DNA from: Lachnospiraceae bacterium
Lineage (GTDB): Bacteria > Bacillota > Clostridia > Lachnospirales > Lachnospiraceae
DNA: 64,000 nucleotides
Assembly: GCA_013316825.1 (NCBI GenBank)
Contig: WSLY01000002.1
Span: 155,378 to 219,377 of the forward strand
Direction: 5' to 3'
Within the stretch, counting starts at the first letter, position 1; each line of letters opens with the position of its first letter. Below the pieces are notes generated by a model. That model saw nothing but the letters and a program-made list of their open reading frames with translations, ran no database searches and had not been told where the DNA came from. Below are positions 25,376 to 34,796 of the stretch, piece by piece. The position numbers and the translations under genes were made by a program.

Positions 25376-26874
25376 CGCTTCAGCCCTTTCCTGTATACAA
25401 GATAAGAATCCGCCTCCTCTTTCTCATAGCCCAGCTCTTCAAATATCCTGCATGAAGCCTCATTGCCGGGCTTTACTTTGGCGCACAAGACCCTGATATC
25501 GGGAAAGGCTTCCGCCGTCAGCCGCTCTCCCTCCCGTATCATTTCCCGCCCGTAGCCCCTGTGACGTACCGTTTTGTCTATACTGTAGCTGATTTCCGCA
25601 TCCGTTCCAGAAATAAAATCAAGTCGGAACATGCCTATGGGTTCCTGCTCGTGCCGGCAGATATACAGTTTTCTATCCCTGCGCTCCAGACTGTTAAAAT
25701 ACCAGTTCTCATGTACCTTCCACGGAATTGCCTCCGTAGAAAAGGACTGCTGCCTTGTCGTTGCATCATTTGCCCATGCGTACAAAAGAGACGCATGCTC
25801 CGCCTCCGCCGGCACAAGCTCTAAATAGCGCTCCACCGCTTCCGCTTTCAGAGGCGTGCCTCTTTTTAAATCGACTAAACTTTTCTTTCCCAGCACATTG
25901 TCATACTCTCTGGAATGTAACCCGTATCCCGGGCGGATGACTCTGATATTTTCCTCCGAAAAGACTTCTCCGCGCGGTATATCCCGCACCACAAAAATGG
26001 ATTTGCGGAATATCCTATTTTCCTTCTCCTGCTTCGTAGCGCCGTAATGTACAACGCCTATCGCCTTCTGTGCCTGTCTGACATCCCGCACCATTGCGGC
26101 AAACTCCGCCGGCTCCATGGAAAAAGAAGCATCCGGATTTTCAATCTCCTTTCCCAGACAGAGATGCTTTTCAATGACACAAGCGCCCATTGCCACAGCC
26201 GTCACCGCCGCAAGGCTCCCCGCCGAATGGTCGGAAAGTCCCACCGGCACGCCAAAACGCTCTCCCATATCCGCCATCACCGCAAGGTTCATCTCGTCCG
26301 TGATTGCCGGATATGCGCTTGCGCAGCGAAGCAGAATCAGGTTTTGGTTGCCCGTACTGCGGACTGCCGCCACTGCCTCCTCTATCTCCGCAAGGGACGA
26401 CATGCCCGTAGAAAGAATCATGGGCTTTCCCTTGGCTGCCGTATACCGGATTAGAGGCAAATCTACCAGCTCAAAAGAAGCTATTTTATAAAACTCCATG
26501 CCGATTTCTTCCAAAAAATCCACCGCTGTTTTGTCAAAGGGAGCGGAAAAAAAATCGATGCCTACTCTGTCCGCTTCCTCCTTCAGCTCCTTCTGCCACT
26601 CCCACGGCGTATAGGCCTTTCCATAAAGCTGATACAGGTTTTCCCCCTTCCATGTGCCGTCTTCTATCTGAAAGTATTCGTTGTCGCAATCAATCGTAAT
26701 CGTGTCCGGCGTATAAGTCTGAATTTTGACACAGTCAGCCCCGCATTCCTTCGCCACGCGGATAATCTCCTTCGCCCGCTCAAGGCTCCCTGCATGATTG
26801 CCTGACATCTCCGCCACAATATAAGCCGGCTGCCCCTCTCCAATCACCCTATCCTTAATCCTTACCTGTCCCAT
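25372..26874 (-). CDS. pseI: Pseudaminic acid synthase fused to a GNAT acetyltransferase (PseI-PseH)
   Basis: 500 residues, where PseI alone is about 340-350. Residues 1-285 form the NeuB-type TIM barrel: YIVAEMSGNHAGS, DCVKIQTYTPDT, KIASFELVDLPLI, STGMSSLAEIEEA and GLSDHSAGSLAA. Residues 288-350 are the SAF/antifreeze-like domain (KSIFVVRDIPRGEVFSEENI). From about 360 a GNAT domain follows, starting LLYAWANDATTRQQSF, with the acetyl-CoA loop RHRGYGRE near 437-444 and VKPGNEASCRIFEELGY at the end. That matches PseH, which N-acetylates C4 of the altrose intermediate. The fusion would join two non-consecutive steps (PseH, then PseG, then PseI). It lies between pseF and pseG in one transcript. 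Confidence 0.92.
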   Translation of the reverse strand: MGQVRIKDRVIGEGQPAYIVAEMSGNHAGSLERAKEIIRVAKECGADCVKIQTYTPDTITIDCDNEYFQIEDGTWKGENLYQLYGKAYTPWEWQKELKEEADRVGIDFFSAPFDKTAVDFLEEIGMEFYKIASFELVDLPLIRYTAAKGKPMILSTGMSSLAEIEEAVAAVRSTGNQNLILLRCASAYPAITDEMNLAVMADMGERFGVPVGLSDHSAGSLAAVTAVAMGACVIEKHLCLGKEIENPDASFSMEPAEFAAMVRDVRQAQKAIGVVHYGATKQEKENRIFRKSIFVVRDIPRGEVFSEENIRVIRPGYGLHSREYDNVLGKKSLVDLKRGTPLKAEAVERYLELVPAEAEHASLLYAWANDATTRQQSFSTEAIPWKVHENWYFNSLERRDRKLYICRHEQEPIGMFRLDFISGTDAEISYSIDKTVRHRGYGREMIREGERLTAEAFPDIRVLCAKVKPGNEASCRIFEELGYEKEEADSYLVYRKGLKR

Positions 26875-26904
26875 ATCCCTTACTCCTTTCCCTTATCCAA
26901 ACAA

Positions 26905-27600
26905 TCACACTCCTCCATGCAGCACTCTATACTTTGCCTCCGCGATTTTCCAGTCCTCTTCCGTATCGATATCCTGTACCTCCGACTCCGGAAGCACAAA
27001 CGGAAGCGTCTTTTCCATCACCATCTTTTTCTGCTGAAGAAAACTGCTCGTCCTAAGACAATAAAACTGCCCTGCATCATGATAAAAAGGTTCCAAATCC
27101 TGTGAGCGCGCCAGCATATATTCCTGCCACTTAAACCGCAGAAATCCGTCGTCCCCCAGTACCACGCTCCGCTGCGGGGGAAAACTGAATCTTACCACCG
27201 GCAGCAGACTGTCCGCCTCCCGAAGCATCAGCTCTTCCATGGCTTCCCGCAGCCTTTCTCCCGACACAAAAGGCGCTGTCGGATAGATACAGCAAATATA
27301 GTCAAACTGTGCGCCCAGCTCTCCATACTGCTCCAAAACCTCAAGCAGCACATCCGCCGTTGCCGCATAATCATTTGCCGTATCATTGCTTCTATAAAAA
27401 GGCACTTTGGCGCCCGCCGCTTTTGCCAGCGCCGCAATTTCCGCATCCTCCGTGGATACCATCACCTCGTCAAAAACGCCTGCGTGGAGCGCTGCCTGTA
27501 TGGAATACAGCAAAATCGGTTTCCCCAGAAACGGCTTTATATTTTTTCTCGGTATTCTTTTGCTTCCGCCCCTTGCAGTAATAACCGCCAGTGTTTTCAT
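26905..27600 (-). CDS. pseF: CMP-pseudaminic acid synthetase (PseF)
   Basis: 231 residues of the CMP-sugar cytidylyltransferase family. AVITARGGSKRIPRKNIKPF at residues 5-24 is the CTP-binding P-loop. Also present are MVSTEDAEIAALA, ICCIYPTAPFVSG and, near the C-terminus, VQDIDTEEDWKIAE with the metal-binding aspartates. It activates pseudaminic acid as CMP-Pse, the donor for glycosylation. The four pse genes run pseF, pseI-H, pseG, pseC. No obvious Pse-transferase of the flagellin Maf type is next to them. NeuA/legionaminic acid synthetases are close relatives; the pseC, pseG and pseI neighbours favour pseudaminic acid. Confidence 0.9.
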   Translation of the reverse strand: MKTLAVITARGGSKRIPRKNIKPFLGKPILLYSIQAALHAGVFDEVMVSTEDAEIAALAKAAGAKVPFYRSNDTANDYAATADVLLEVLEQYGELGAQFDYICCIYPTAPFVSGERLREAMEELMLREADSLLPVVRFSFPPQRSVVLGDDGFLRFKWQEYMLARSQDLEPFYHDAGQFYCLRTSSFLQQKKMVMEKTLPFVLPESEVQDIDTEEDWKIAEAKYRVLHGGV

Positions 27601-27622
27601 GCTTCCTTCTCCTTCTGCAATC

Positions 27623-29350
27623 TCATTTCAGCCTGTACAGCCAGATTTTATAATAGCTGTTTTCCGTTTCAAAGCAATCCAAAAATTCCAGACCTATTTT
27701 TTCTGCGTTCAAAATTTCCAAACCGGAAAACAAATACTCGCAGCCCATTTCCTTTGCCTGATTTACGTCCATGGAAAAATCCTCCAGCACAAGACCGCTG
27801 TTTTTCCCTATGTAATGGTTTCCCGCAAGCTGTGCCGCAAAAAGATAGCACCGGTTGCCCCAGTTATCAAAATAGCCTCTTAGGTACTCGCTTTTTGCCA
27901 GCTCATCTTCCATGATTTTGCGAAATTGATGTTTATAGTTTACATCATAATTGTTGGAATAGCCATCGAGACAAAAGAATCCATTGTACAAGGCTGCCGC
28001 CGGGTCAACCCCAAGACTTAAGCATCGGTAAGTTTCCTTGTCCCTGCCAATATAAGCATCGATGGCAGCATACACTTCCTCGTTGTAAAACCGCTCCCAC
28101 GTCACGGCATTGGAATTTGCCGGTTTTATCAACTGCCGCATATTTGCCTTGAAAGAGCTGTTCCAAAGAACATAGCCTCCTGTTATCAGGACAAAACAGC
28201 CGGCAGCAAGGACTGCCGCCACGCGATTGCGCCTTGCAATCAGCGCCCACAACAGAAACAACGCCGCCCCGAACACAATGTACCAAAACGCCGGCAGCAG
28301 CCAGTAGACTCTGTCAAACTGGGTATATTTTATCATACCGCCTACACGGTTTCTGATTTCTGCCGCCCACTCTGCCTTATACATGGCGCTAAACAGTATG
28401 AGCAAGAAAATAAGGCATACGCCGCCTGTCAGAACCTGCCACACCCTCTTTTCTTTATCCGTAAGCTTCTTATATAAAACCGCTCCGCACAAGACCGCCA
28501 GTCCTATCGGCACAAGCATAAACTTCTGCATCCCCCTCGCGTGCATGGCGCCGTCTGTCAACAGCTCCCGCACCGTATCCTGTACAGGAACCGCATTGAC
28601 TACAATTTCCTCCTTATGGCTGACAAATCCCGCCACGCCGCCTCCCAGAACTTGTACGAAAAGCGACAAATTACAGACAAGATAGATGCCTGACAGCAAA
28701 AAAAGCCCCGCTGCAAACCAAAGCATTTCCCGCCTTCTGCCGCCCTTCTTTTGCAAAAGCAGCACTACAAAAGCGGCAGAAAGTATTCCCAGACAGGCAA
28801 ATCCCACCAGAACCGGCGAAGACATTGCGCCATAAAAAGCCGTCAGCCCCATATTCCGTCCCCTATGCTCCCGCCGGTACAAGCCATAAAAAGCATATAG
28901 CAGCATAGGGATTCCCATCACAGAAAGCCCATAGACCGTATAAAAAGGCGTATAGGCAAAAATCCCGCCAACCACAAAGGCGATTACCTTGTTCCCCGTT
29001 ATCCGGTTTATACAGGCAAACATTCCGCAAAACCCGACAGCGGCAATGAGGACGCCTGCCGTAAAAAGCGCCTGCATGGGCGGCAGGAGACAAAACAGCA
29101 GAACCATAAGAGGCGCCGCCATCTGCAGCCCTTCTTTTCCAATCCCATTCATCAGCTCCGGATAAACCCTGCTGTTGTCAAAAAGGTGCCTTGCATGAAA
29201 AATATAAGAAAAAATTTCTCCATCCAACTGGTCGTGCGCAATGTACACGCCGCCTTTTCCAAGCAGCAGGCAGGGAAGAAAACCGCCGCATACCACAAGC
29301 AGTCCGGCAATCACAAAGTATTTGGTTTTTATACAGTTTAGCTTCTCCAC
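27623..29350 (-). CDS. Large polytopic membrane protein, unknown (GT-C-like layout)
   Basis: 575 residues with about twelve membrane segments and a soluble C-terminal domain from about residue 415. The first outer loop has YIAHDQLDGEIFSYIFHARHLF, a conserved-looking acidic patch. I think it belongs with clostridial membrane proteins carrying a DUF6044-type name, but this could not be tested. The start is GTG at 29350, inside the end of the preceding GT2 gene (13-base overlap). Its position between a GT2 gene and the pse genes suggests it transfers a sugar outside the membrane or handles the Pse-containing intermediate. That is inference only. Confidence 0.6.
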   Translation of the reverse strand: MEKLNCIKTKYFVIAGLLVVCGGFLPCLLLGKGGVYIAHDQLDGEIFSYIFHARHLFDNSRVYPELMNGIGKEGLQMAAPLMVLLFCLLPPMQALFTAGVLIAAVGFCGMFACINRITGNKVIAFVVGGIFAYTPFYTVYGLSVMGIPMLLYAFYGLYRREHRGRNMGLTAFYGAMSSPVLVGFACLGILSAAFVVLLLQKKGGRRREMLWFAAGLFLLSGIYLVCNLSLFVQVLGGGVAGFVSHKEEIVVNAVPVQDTVRELLTDGAMHARGMQKFMLVPIGLAVLCGAVLYKKLTDKEKRVWQVLTGGVCLIFLLILFSAMYKAEWAAEIRNRVGGMIKYTQFDRVYWLLPAFWYIVFGAALFLLWALIARRNRVAAVLAAGCFVLITGGYVLWNSSFKANMRQLIKPANSNAVTWERFYNEEVYAAIDAYIGRDKETYRCLSLGVDPAAALYNGFFCLDGYSNNYDVNYKHQFRKIMEDELAKSEYLRGYFDNWGNRCYLFAAQLAGNHYIGKNSGLVLEDFSMDVNQAKEMGCEYLFSGLEILNAEKIGLEFLDCFETENSYYKIWLYRLK

Positions 29351-30375
29351 CTTTTTCTTGCCTTTCTATAATAGCGCAGCGCGTAGTAATACAAAAAGAA
29401 TAATAGTCGTGATTTCATCAAAAGCCCGACCAGCTTTTGCTCTTCTTTGTTTATTTTCTCCCTGTAATACAGATTCTTTTCAAAATCCGGAAACTGTTCT
29501 TTGATTCCCTTTTTCAGTTTCCCTGCAAAAGCATATTTTTTTCCGCCGGTTCCAACCAGATAGCTAAAAAGAGTATTTATCAAATACAGCTCCGCATATT
29601 TAAATTCCAGTTCCACGCGAAAAGTATCATACAGCCTGTACTGTCTGCTCTTTTCTATCAGCAAATCCATTGCCGTCATACGGTCCAGACAGTTTTGCAG
29701 AGAAATACTGTGCACGGTCGATGTATCATGCTGGTAATAGTAATAGAGAGCCTCCTCCACCCGCTCAAAATGCGTGCAGTGCAGCAGCCAGAGCGGGGAC
29801 ATGCAGTTGTCCTCATAAAAAATATCTTCCGGAAACCATAGCGCATTCTTCACGATAATTTCCCGCCGGTATATTTTTATCACCATGCTGCCCGGCTGCA
29901 AAATCAGCAGCTTTTTCTTTTCTTCGTCCAGCTTTCCCGTCTGCTCTTTTGTGTTGACGACAATATATTTTCCACGCTCCATCGTGTGCGTATGCACCAG
30001 ACTGTAGTCGCATCCCACCACATCCGCACCGGTTTCCACCGCCTTCTTCCACAGCTTTTCATACATATCCGGCGCCGCCCAGTCATCGCTGTCCATCATG
30101 CCGATATAAATTCCCCTCGCCGCTTTGATACCCAGATTCCTTGCCCCTCCCTGATGATGATTTTCTTTGGAGGCAATCACCCGAAGCACTTTGGGATATT
30201 GCTTCTCAAAAGTCCGAAGAATCTCCAGAGAATTATCCGTGGAGGCGTCATCCACCGCAATAATTTCATAGTTTTCCATCGTCTGCCGGAGCAGGGATGT
30301 GATACAATATTCTAATTTGTTGTCCGAAGCCATATTATAAACTGGCACAATAATGCTGATACATGGCTGTTCCAT
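29338..30375 (-). CDS. Glycosyltransferase family 2
   Basis: 345 residues. ISIIVPVYNMASDNKLEYCITSLL opens a GT-A domain; VDDASTDNSLEIL, HHQGGARNLGIKAARG and MMDSDDWAAPDMYEK (the DxD site) follow. No clear membrane helix, so it works in the cytoplasm on a lipid-linked acceptor. The C-terminal third is basic. The frame is open upstream but MEQPCISIIVPVYN at 30375 is the start, with GGGAG eight bases before it and the previous gene ending at 30387. Donor and linkage are unknown. Confidence 0.86.
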   Translation of the reverse strand: MEQPCISIIVPVYNMASDNKLEYCITSLLRQTMENYEIIAVDDASTDNSLEILRTFEKQYPKVLRVIASKENHHQGGARNLGIKAARGIYIGMMDSDDWAAPDMYEKLWKKAVETGADVVGCDYSLVHTHTMERGKYIVVNTKEQTGKLDEEKKKLLILQPGSMVIKIYRREIIVKNALWFPEDIFYEDNCMSPLWLLHCTHFERVEEALYYYYQHDTSTVHSISLQNCLDRMTAMDLLIEKSRQYRLYDTFRVELEFKYAELYLINTLFSYLVGTGGKKYAFAGKLKKGIKEQFPDFEKNLYYREKINKEEQKLVGLLMKSRLLFFLYYYALRYYRKARKRWRS

Positions 30376-30386
30376 ATAAGTTCTCC

Positions 30387-31586
30387 CTAATCCGGTACGC
30401 ACCGGTTCAGATGATGATACATCTTCTTCGGGGCAATCACCGGCGCTCTGCTTAGCACCCCTTTTTCTGCAAATTCCACCCTGCCCAAAAGCAGTCCTTC
30501 CAGCAGGGAAAGCAGCTTTCCCGCCGCCTTTTCCGCATTCCATTCTTCGGCTATGGTACGGTAGGCTTCCCTTCCCAGCCTTTCCATCTCTTCCGGCTCT
30601 TTTATTAGTCTGACGATACTGTCGTAAAACATGTCCATTCTTTTATTGGGATAAACCAATCCGTTTTTATCCGGCTTTAAAAGAAATGGCACCGCTCCAA
30701 CGGCACAGTTTGCCACTACTGCGCAGCCGCTGTTCATCGCTTCATTTAAAACTGCGCCCCAGCCCTCTCGATAGTCGCTTGTAAACAGAAAAATATCCGC
30801 CTGTTCCATATAACGCCGCACCTCGTCAGGCTTTTGGAATCCTGCAAACACGGTTTCTTTTGCCACGTTCTTTGCTTCCGCCATGCTTCGCAGCTTTTCA
30901 TCCAGCTCTCCGCCTCCCACCATTGTCAGGGAAACGGCATACCCTTCCTGCTTGAGCCTTGCTGCCGCTTCGACGGCATACTCCGGATGCTTCAGCTCCA
31001 TAAAACGGCCCGCCCATAAAAGAGAAACGGTTCCTTTCGCTTCCCTGCGCCTTCTCTTTTTTTGCAGCAGCGCTTCTATATCATATTCCTTCAGCCGTGG
31101 GAAATATCCCCACTTGAACATTTTGTCCGGATACGCCCTGATAATATGAAAGTCGCTTGCCACATAACCGCCGCAACAGAGCAGATACACATTTTTCTTG
31201 CGGTAGCGGGTATGGTCGTGATATTTTTTGATAAGCCCTCTGGGAGATACGGCTTTCCATTGCCCCTCCCTGTAGAGGCGCTCGCTTAACCGCACGGTCA
31301 GCCTGCCCGCCCGAAGCCTGTCCGCAATCAAGCTCTCATCCTCCACACCGCCAAATAAAACCACGTCACTCTCTGCAATCAGGCGGCGGCATTCCTCCCC
31401 CTTTTCATAATACAAAAGAAGGTAGGGCAGCCCGTTTACGTTTTCGCCCCAGCCCATGCGAATACGCTCTTCTTCCATGGGCTCGGTCTGGACAAAACGA
31501 TACGCATCGCCCAATTTCCTGTACATGGCATCGCAGAAAGGTATCTGATGATGGTTAATATAGTTTGAAACAAAGGTTACTTGCAT
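30387..31586 (-). CDS. Glycosyltransferase family 4
   Basis: 399 residues with a GT-B layout. The N-terminus is MQVTFVSNYINHHQIPFCDAM, and the C-terminal half has LLWAGRFMELKHPEYAVEAAARLK, MVGGGELDEKLRS, FTSDYREGWGAVLNEAMNSGC (donor motif EX7E) and LVYPNKRMDMF. The reading frame extends upstream into the previous gene, but the ATG at 31586 is the fitting start, 16 bases after that gene's stop. It resembles GT4 enzymes of capsule loci. The acceptor is presumably the growing lipid-linked unit. Confidence 0.85.
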   Translation of the reverse strand: MQVTFVSNYINHHQIPFCDAMYRKLGDAYRFVQTEPMEEERIRMGWGENVNGLPYLLLYYEKGEECRRLIAESDVVLFGGVEDESLIADRLRAGRLTVRLSERLYREGQWKAVSPRGLIKKYHDHTRYRKKNVYLLCCGGYVASDFHIIRAYPDKMFKWGYFPRLKEYDIEALLQKKRRRREAKGTVSLLWAGRFMELKHPEYAVEAAARLKQEGYAVSLTMVGGGELDEKLRSMAEAKNVAKETVFAGFQKPDEVRRYMEQADIFLFTSDYREGWGAVLNEAMNSGCAVVANCAVGAVPFLLKPDKNGLVYPNKRMDMFYDSIVRLIKEPEEMERLGREAYRTIAEEWNAEKAAGKLLSLLEGLLLGRVEFAEKGVLSRAPVIAPKKMYHHLNRCVPD

Positions 31587-31602
31587 TTTTTTCGCCTTTC
31601 GC

Positions 31603-32883
31603 TCACAGCTTTGCAGCTGCCATCTCCTCATAAATTTCCACAAGACGCCTGTAATTTGTATCGGGGTCGTGGGTGACGGCGGCACGTTTTGCTGCGTTTT
31701 TTCCGCAGGATAAGGCAAAGGCAGCGTCTGTGAACATACGGCAGATACAGGACACCAGCGCGTCTTTGTCTCCGAGCGGATACAAAAGTCCTTCTTTTTC
31801 ATGCTCCAGCATACTGGGGATGCCGCCCACGGCGGAGCTTACTGTGGGCATACCCAAAAGCATTGCTTCCCCTACGGAATTGGAGGAATTTTCGATGGAG
31901 GAGGCGGACAGGTAAACATGGCTCTTTAAATAGCGCCTGCACATTTCCTCACTGTCTAATTTTCCCAAAAAGACAACGTTCTCTGCAAATCCTCCGTCCT
32001 TTATCAGCTTCAGGCAGTATTTGCCGTAGGAGCCTATCTTGATTTTTTCTTTTAGTGTGCGGTAACGGGTAATTTCATCCCCCGCAACGTATACCTTGGT
32101 TTCGGGAAACTTTTTCAAAATATCCGGCAGGGCAAGAAGCAAATAGTGGAGTCCCTTTACCGGATAGTTCCCCTGACTTAAAAAAATCGAATAGGTTTCA
32201 CATTCTGCAGGCTGCCACTTTGGAGCATAAAACTCGGGACGAAGTGTTTCGTTCATCGGATGATATACCGCCGCAGGCGCAAGCTTTGCAGCCGCCTTTC
32301 TGTCCCACGCGGTACGCCCCGTGATATGTCCCGCGTTGCGAAGCGCTTCTGTCTCCATTCTGCCCCGTTTTACAAATTTCTTCTGCTGCTGTGCAATATT
32401 ATCCCATCTTAAGATATCCCTTATCAAAAAACGCCTGACCACTGCTTTCGGCAAATCCGCCGTATAAGCATCCGCTATTTTGGAACAAATCCCCTGCACG
32501 CCGATAAGAATCCGTTCCTTATCCTTCACACATCTTGTCATGGCAAGCGCGTGAGGAAATTCCGTGCCAAAAATATGCACCACATCAGGCCGGTACTCCT
32601 CAAGAATTGTCATAAGCCGGCTTTCCAGCCCCTTATCATAGCATTCCGGCTTTCCCGTATTCTCCACAAAGCCAAAAAACCGAATGCCGTCCGCCCTCCC
32701 CCTGACTGGCGCGCCGTCTTTTCCCACCGGAAAACAGATACCAAGCTCTATATGGTTTTCCTGCGTTTTTTGGATAAGCTGTCCGGCAAGTCCGGTCAGC
32801 CAGCCTTCCTTATTGCTTGCCGCCATTCCAAGCTTTCGTGCAATGGCAGGCAGCATAATATTGCAAAGCCACAATACTCTCAT
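31603..32883 (-). CDS. Glycosyltransferase family 4
   Basis: 426 residues. The start MRVLWLCNIMLPAIARKLG and the segment VVHIFGTEFPHALAM form the acceptor domain. IFLSQGNYPVKGLHYLLLALP, FLGKLDSEEMCRRYLKSHVYL and SSIENSSNSVGEAMLLGMPTV form the donor-binding half, with the GEAMLLG stretch as the GT4 signature. It starts inside the stop of the upstream GT2 gene (ATGA overlap). A related enzyme lies next to it but with low similarity, so they probably add different sugars. Confidence 0.85.
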   Translation of the reverse strand: MRVLWLCNIMLPAIARKLGMAASNKEGWLTGLAGQLIQKTQENHIELGICFPVGKDGAPVRGRADGIRFFGFVENTGKPECYDKGLESRLMTILEEYRPDVVHIFGTEFPHALAMTRCVKDKERILIGVQGICSKIADAYTADLPKAVVRRFLIRDILRWDNIAQQQKKFVKRGRMETEALRNAGHITGRTAWDRKAAAKLAPAAVYHPMNETLRPEFYAPKWQPAECETYSIFLSQGNYPVKGLHYLLLALPDILKKFPETKVYVAGDEITRYRTLKEKIKIGSYGKYCLKLIKDGGFAENVVFLGKLDSEEMCRRYLKSHVYLSASSIENSSNSVGEAMLLGMPTVSSAVGGIPSMLEHEKEGLLYPLGDKDALVSCICRMFTDAAFALSCGKNAAKRAAVTHDPDTNYRRLVEIYEEMAAAKL

Positions 32884-33683
32884 CTGTATAACCCCGCCTT
32901 TATTTTATTGTACCACCGCGAAAAAACGGGACTTTCCGCAAGCAGACGTCTCAGGGGCGCCAAGCTGACCGTCAAAAGAAAGCCGTACCACAAACACGTT
33001 CCCCGCCCAAGATATTTTCGGGTAATTGCCCTGTGCTCCTTCCTGTCCTGCTTCTTATTCTCCCTGCTCTCCGAAAAGCCGCCGCCCTCATAGGCAGCCG
33101 CCATCATGTTCATATAAGCGGGCATAACATTCTCCCGCAGACAACACCATAAAAAATGCTCATAATCCGCACGTACCACATATGCCGTATCATATTTCCT
33201 TGTATCAAAAAGCCTCTTTTCATAAAAGCACGCCTGATGGCAAGGGATATTCCGATAGCAGACAAAAGGCGTAATCCGCGGCGGCGAAGCTACCGCAGAG
33301 TCCGTCTTTTGATTAAAAATATCCCCGTAATAGATGCCTGCGTCCGGATGCGCTTCCATAAATGCCGCAGCTTTTCCCAGAATATCCGGCGCCGGAAAGG
33401 TATCCCCGCAATTTAAGAAATGGATCATCCGCCCCCCTGCCCTTGCAAGCGCCTTGTTCATCGCATCATAGATACCGCTGTCTTCTTCCGTCACTATCCG
33501 AATCTTTTTATTTCCCGCCTGCACTGTGCGCAGCTTTTCCACGGAGCCGTCGCTGCTGCCGCCGTCCTGTACCAGAATTTCATAATTTTCATAACGCTGA
33601 GCCAGTATACTGTTTACCGTCTTCTCCAGCTTGCCGCCGGCATTGTAACAAACCACTATCACCGAAAATTTACATTGCTCCAT
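32880..33683 (-). CDS. Glycosyltransferase family 2
   Basis: 267 residues. FSVIVVCYNAGGKLEKTVNSIL, VQDGGSSDGSVEKL, GIYDAMNKALARAGG and MIHFLNCGDTFPAPD form a GT-A domain of the WfgS/WcaA-like GT2 group, in which the metal motif is NCGD rather than a strict DxD. The ATG at 33683 is preceded by AAGGAG; the frame is open further up but overlaps the EpsG gene there. Cytosolic, with a hydrophobic patch near the C-terminus (LWYGFLLTVSLAPLRRLL) that may touch the membrane. Confidence 0.84.
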   Translation of the reverse strand: MEQCKFSVIVVCYNAGGKLEKTVNSILAQRYENYEILVQDGGSSDGSVEKLRTVQAGNKKIRIVTEEDSGIYDAMNKALARAGGRMIHFLNCGDTFPAPDILGKAAAFMEAHPDAGIYYGDIFNQKTDSAVASPPRITPFVCYRNIPCHQACFYEKRLFDTRKYDTAYVVRADYEHFLWCCLRENVMPAYMNMMAAAYEGGGFSESRENKKQDRKEHRAITRKYLGRGTCLWYGFLLTVSLAPLRRLLAESPVFSRWYNKIKAGLYR

Positions 33684-33694
33684 ACTGCCTCTCC

Positions 33695-34777
33695 TTAATA
33701 AAACAACCAGCTTTGATACGGCAGCAGCCGTATGCCCTCTGCATAAGCATCCCGCAGAAACATGGCAAAATACAAGCAAAACGCCAACGCCACGACGCCG
33801 GCAAAAAAACGCTTCTGCTTTTTGTCCGGTATGGATTTCAGTACGGACGGAATCAAAAAAATATTTGCCACATTCAGATAATACCCGATTCTGGAAACCT
33901 CCGGCATAAAGGAACAAAACACATACAAAATCAGGGAGCCCAGATTCAGATAAAAATAAAACCGCATCTTCTCGTCTGCTTTTACCGTATATTTATAGTA
34001 AAGCAGTGTAAGTGCCAGCACACAGATACATTTTGCAATATTGACAAGAGAAGTGCTTCCCGTGTCAAAAACAGAATTCTCATAATATGGATAAAAATAA
34101 AAAATAATCCTGCGGTAGAAGTCTCCAAATACCAGAAAGGTAACGCACATTCCCGCCGCAAGCAAAATATGCCGCTTCTTCCACCTTCTGCCGGCAAGCC
34201 AGTAGACCGGTATCACAAAGAGCACGGACTTGTGAAACAGCGCGGCAAACAGAATCCAGAACACAAAAGGCAGCCAGTTCTTTTTTACCGCATATTTCAT
34301 GGCATACAGTACAATCGCCAGCACAAAGTAATACCGCACTGTCATCATACTGGAAAAATAATAGCCGCTTGTCATAAACAAAAAAAACGTCCAGGCAAAG
34401 CATACGCTCTGCTCATATATGGCGCGGAGCATAAAATAAACCGTACCAAAAGCAAAAATAGTAAAAATCACGAGCGCAGCGCTTATACCCGTGCCAAAGA
34501 AAAACTGCACCACCCTTACCACGGCATTAAACCCGATTTCCGTGGAAACTATCTGCCCCTTGTGGATACGCTCAAAAATCTGCAGATACGGCATATAGTC
34601 ATTGCCCACATATATCCGGCAGGCGGACACAAGAAACAGCAGGGAAAAAATCCCCGCCAATAAAATCCGGTTACACATCTGCTGCCTTGTCACTGCATTT
34701 GCCTGTACCGCAGTTTGATTGTTGACAAAAAAGGCAGCCGCTATCGTCACAACTGTCAAACCAATATAGAGTGCCAT
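33695..34777 (-). CDS. EpsG/Wzy-like polysaccharide polymerase
   Basis: 360 residues with ten or more membrane segments. After two helices comes ACRIYVGNDYMPYLQIFERI, the VGNDY/GxDY loop typical of EpsG-family proteins, then EIGFNAVVRVVQFFFGTG and, in the middle, AALFHKSVLFVIPVYWLAG. EpsG-type proteins polymerise exopolysaccharide repeat units on the outer face of the membrane. It lies among glycosyltransferases of the unit started by the WcaJ-type enzyme at 38,228, so it is the probable polymerase of that glycan, separate from the Wzy/WaaL-like protein at 7,512-9,878. Confidence 0.82.
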   Translation of the reverse strand: MALYIGLTVVTIAAAFFVNNQTAVQANAVTRQQMCNRILLAGIFSLLFLVSACRIYVGNDYMPYLQIFERIHKGQIVSTEIGFNAVVRVVQFFFGTGISAALVIFTIFAFGTVYFMLRAIYEQSVCFAWTFFLFMTSGYYFSSMMTVRYYFVLAIVLYAMKYAVKKNWLPFVFWILFAALFHKSVLFVIPVYWLAGRRWKKRHILLAAGMCVTFLVFGDFYRRIIFYFYPYYENSVFDTGSTSLVNIAKCICVLALTLLYYKYTVKADEKMRFYFYLNLGSLILYVFCSFMPEVSRIGYYLNVANIFLIPSVLKSIPDKKQKRFFAGVVALAFCLYFAMFLRDAYAEGIRLLPYQSWLFY

Positions 34778-34796
34778 GTCCTCTGCCCTGCTTTCC

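Noticed and set aside
33362..34663. 433-residue plus-strand open frame opposite the EpsG and GT2 genes
   Set aside because: It is rich in His, Lys, Gln and Pro with no domain, and lies antisense to two well-supported genes; a shadow frame.
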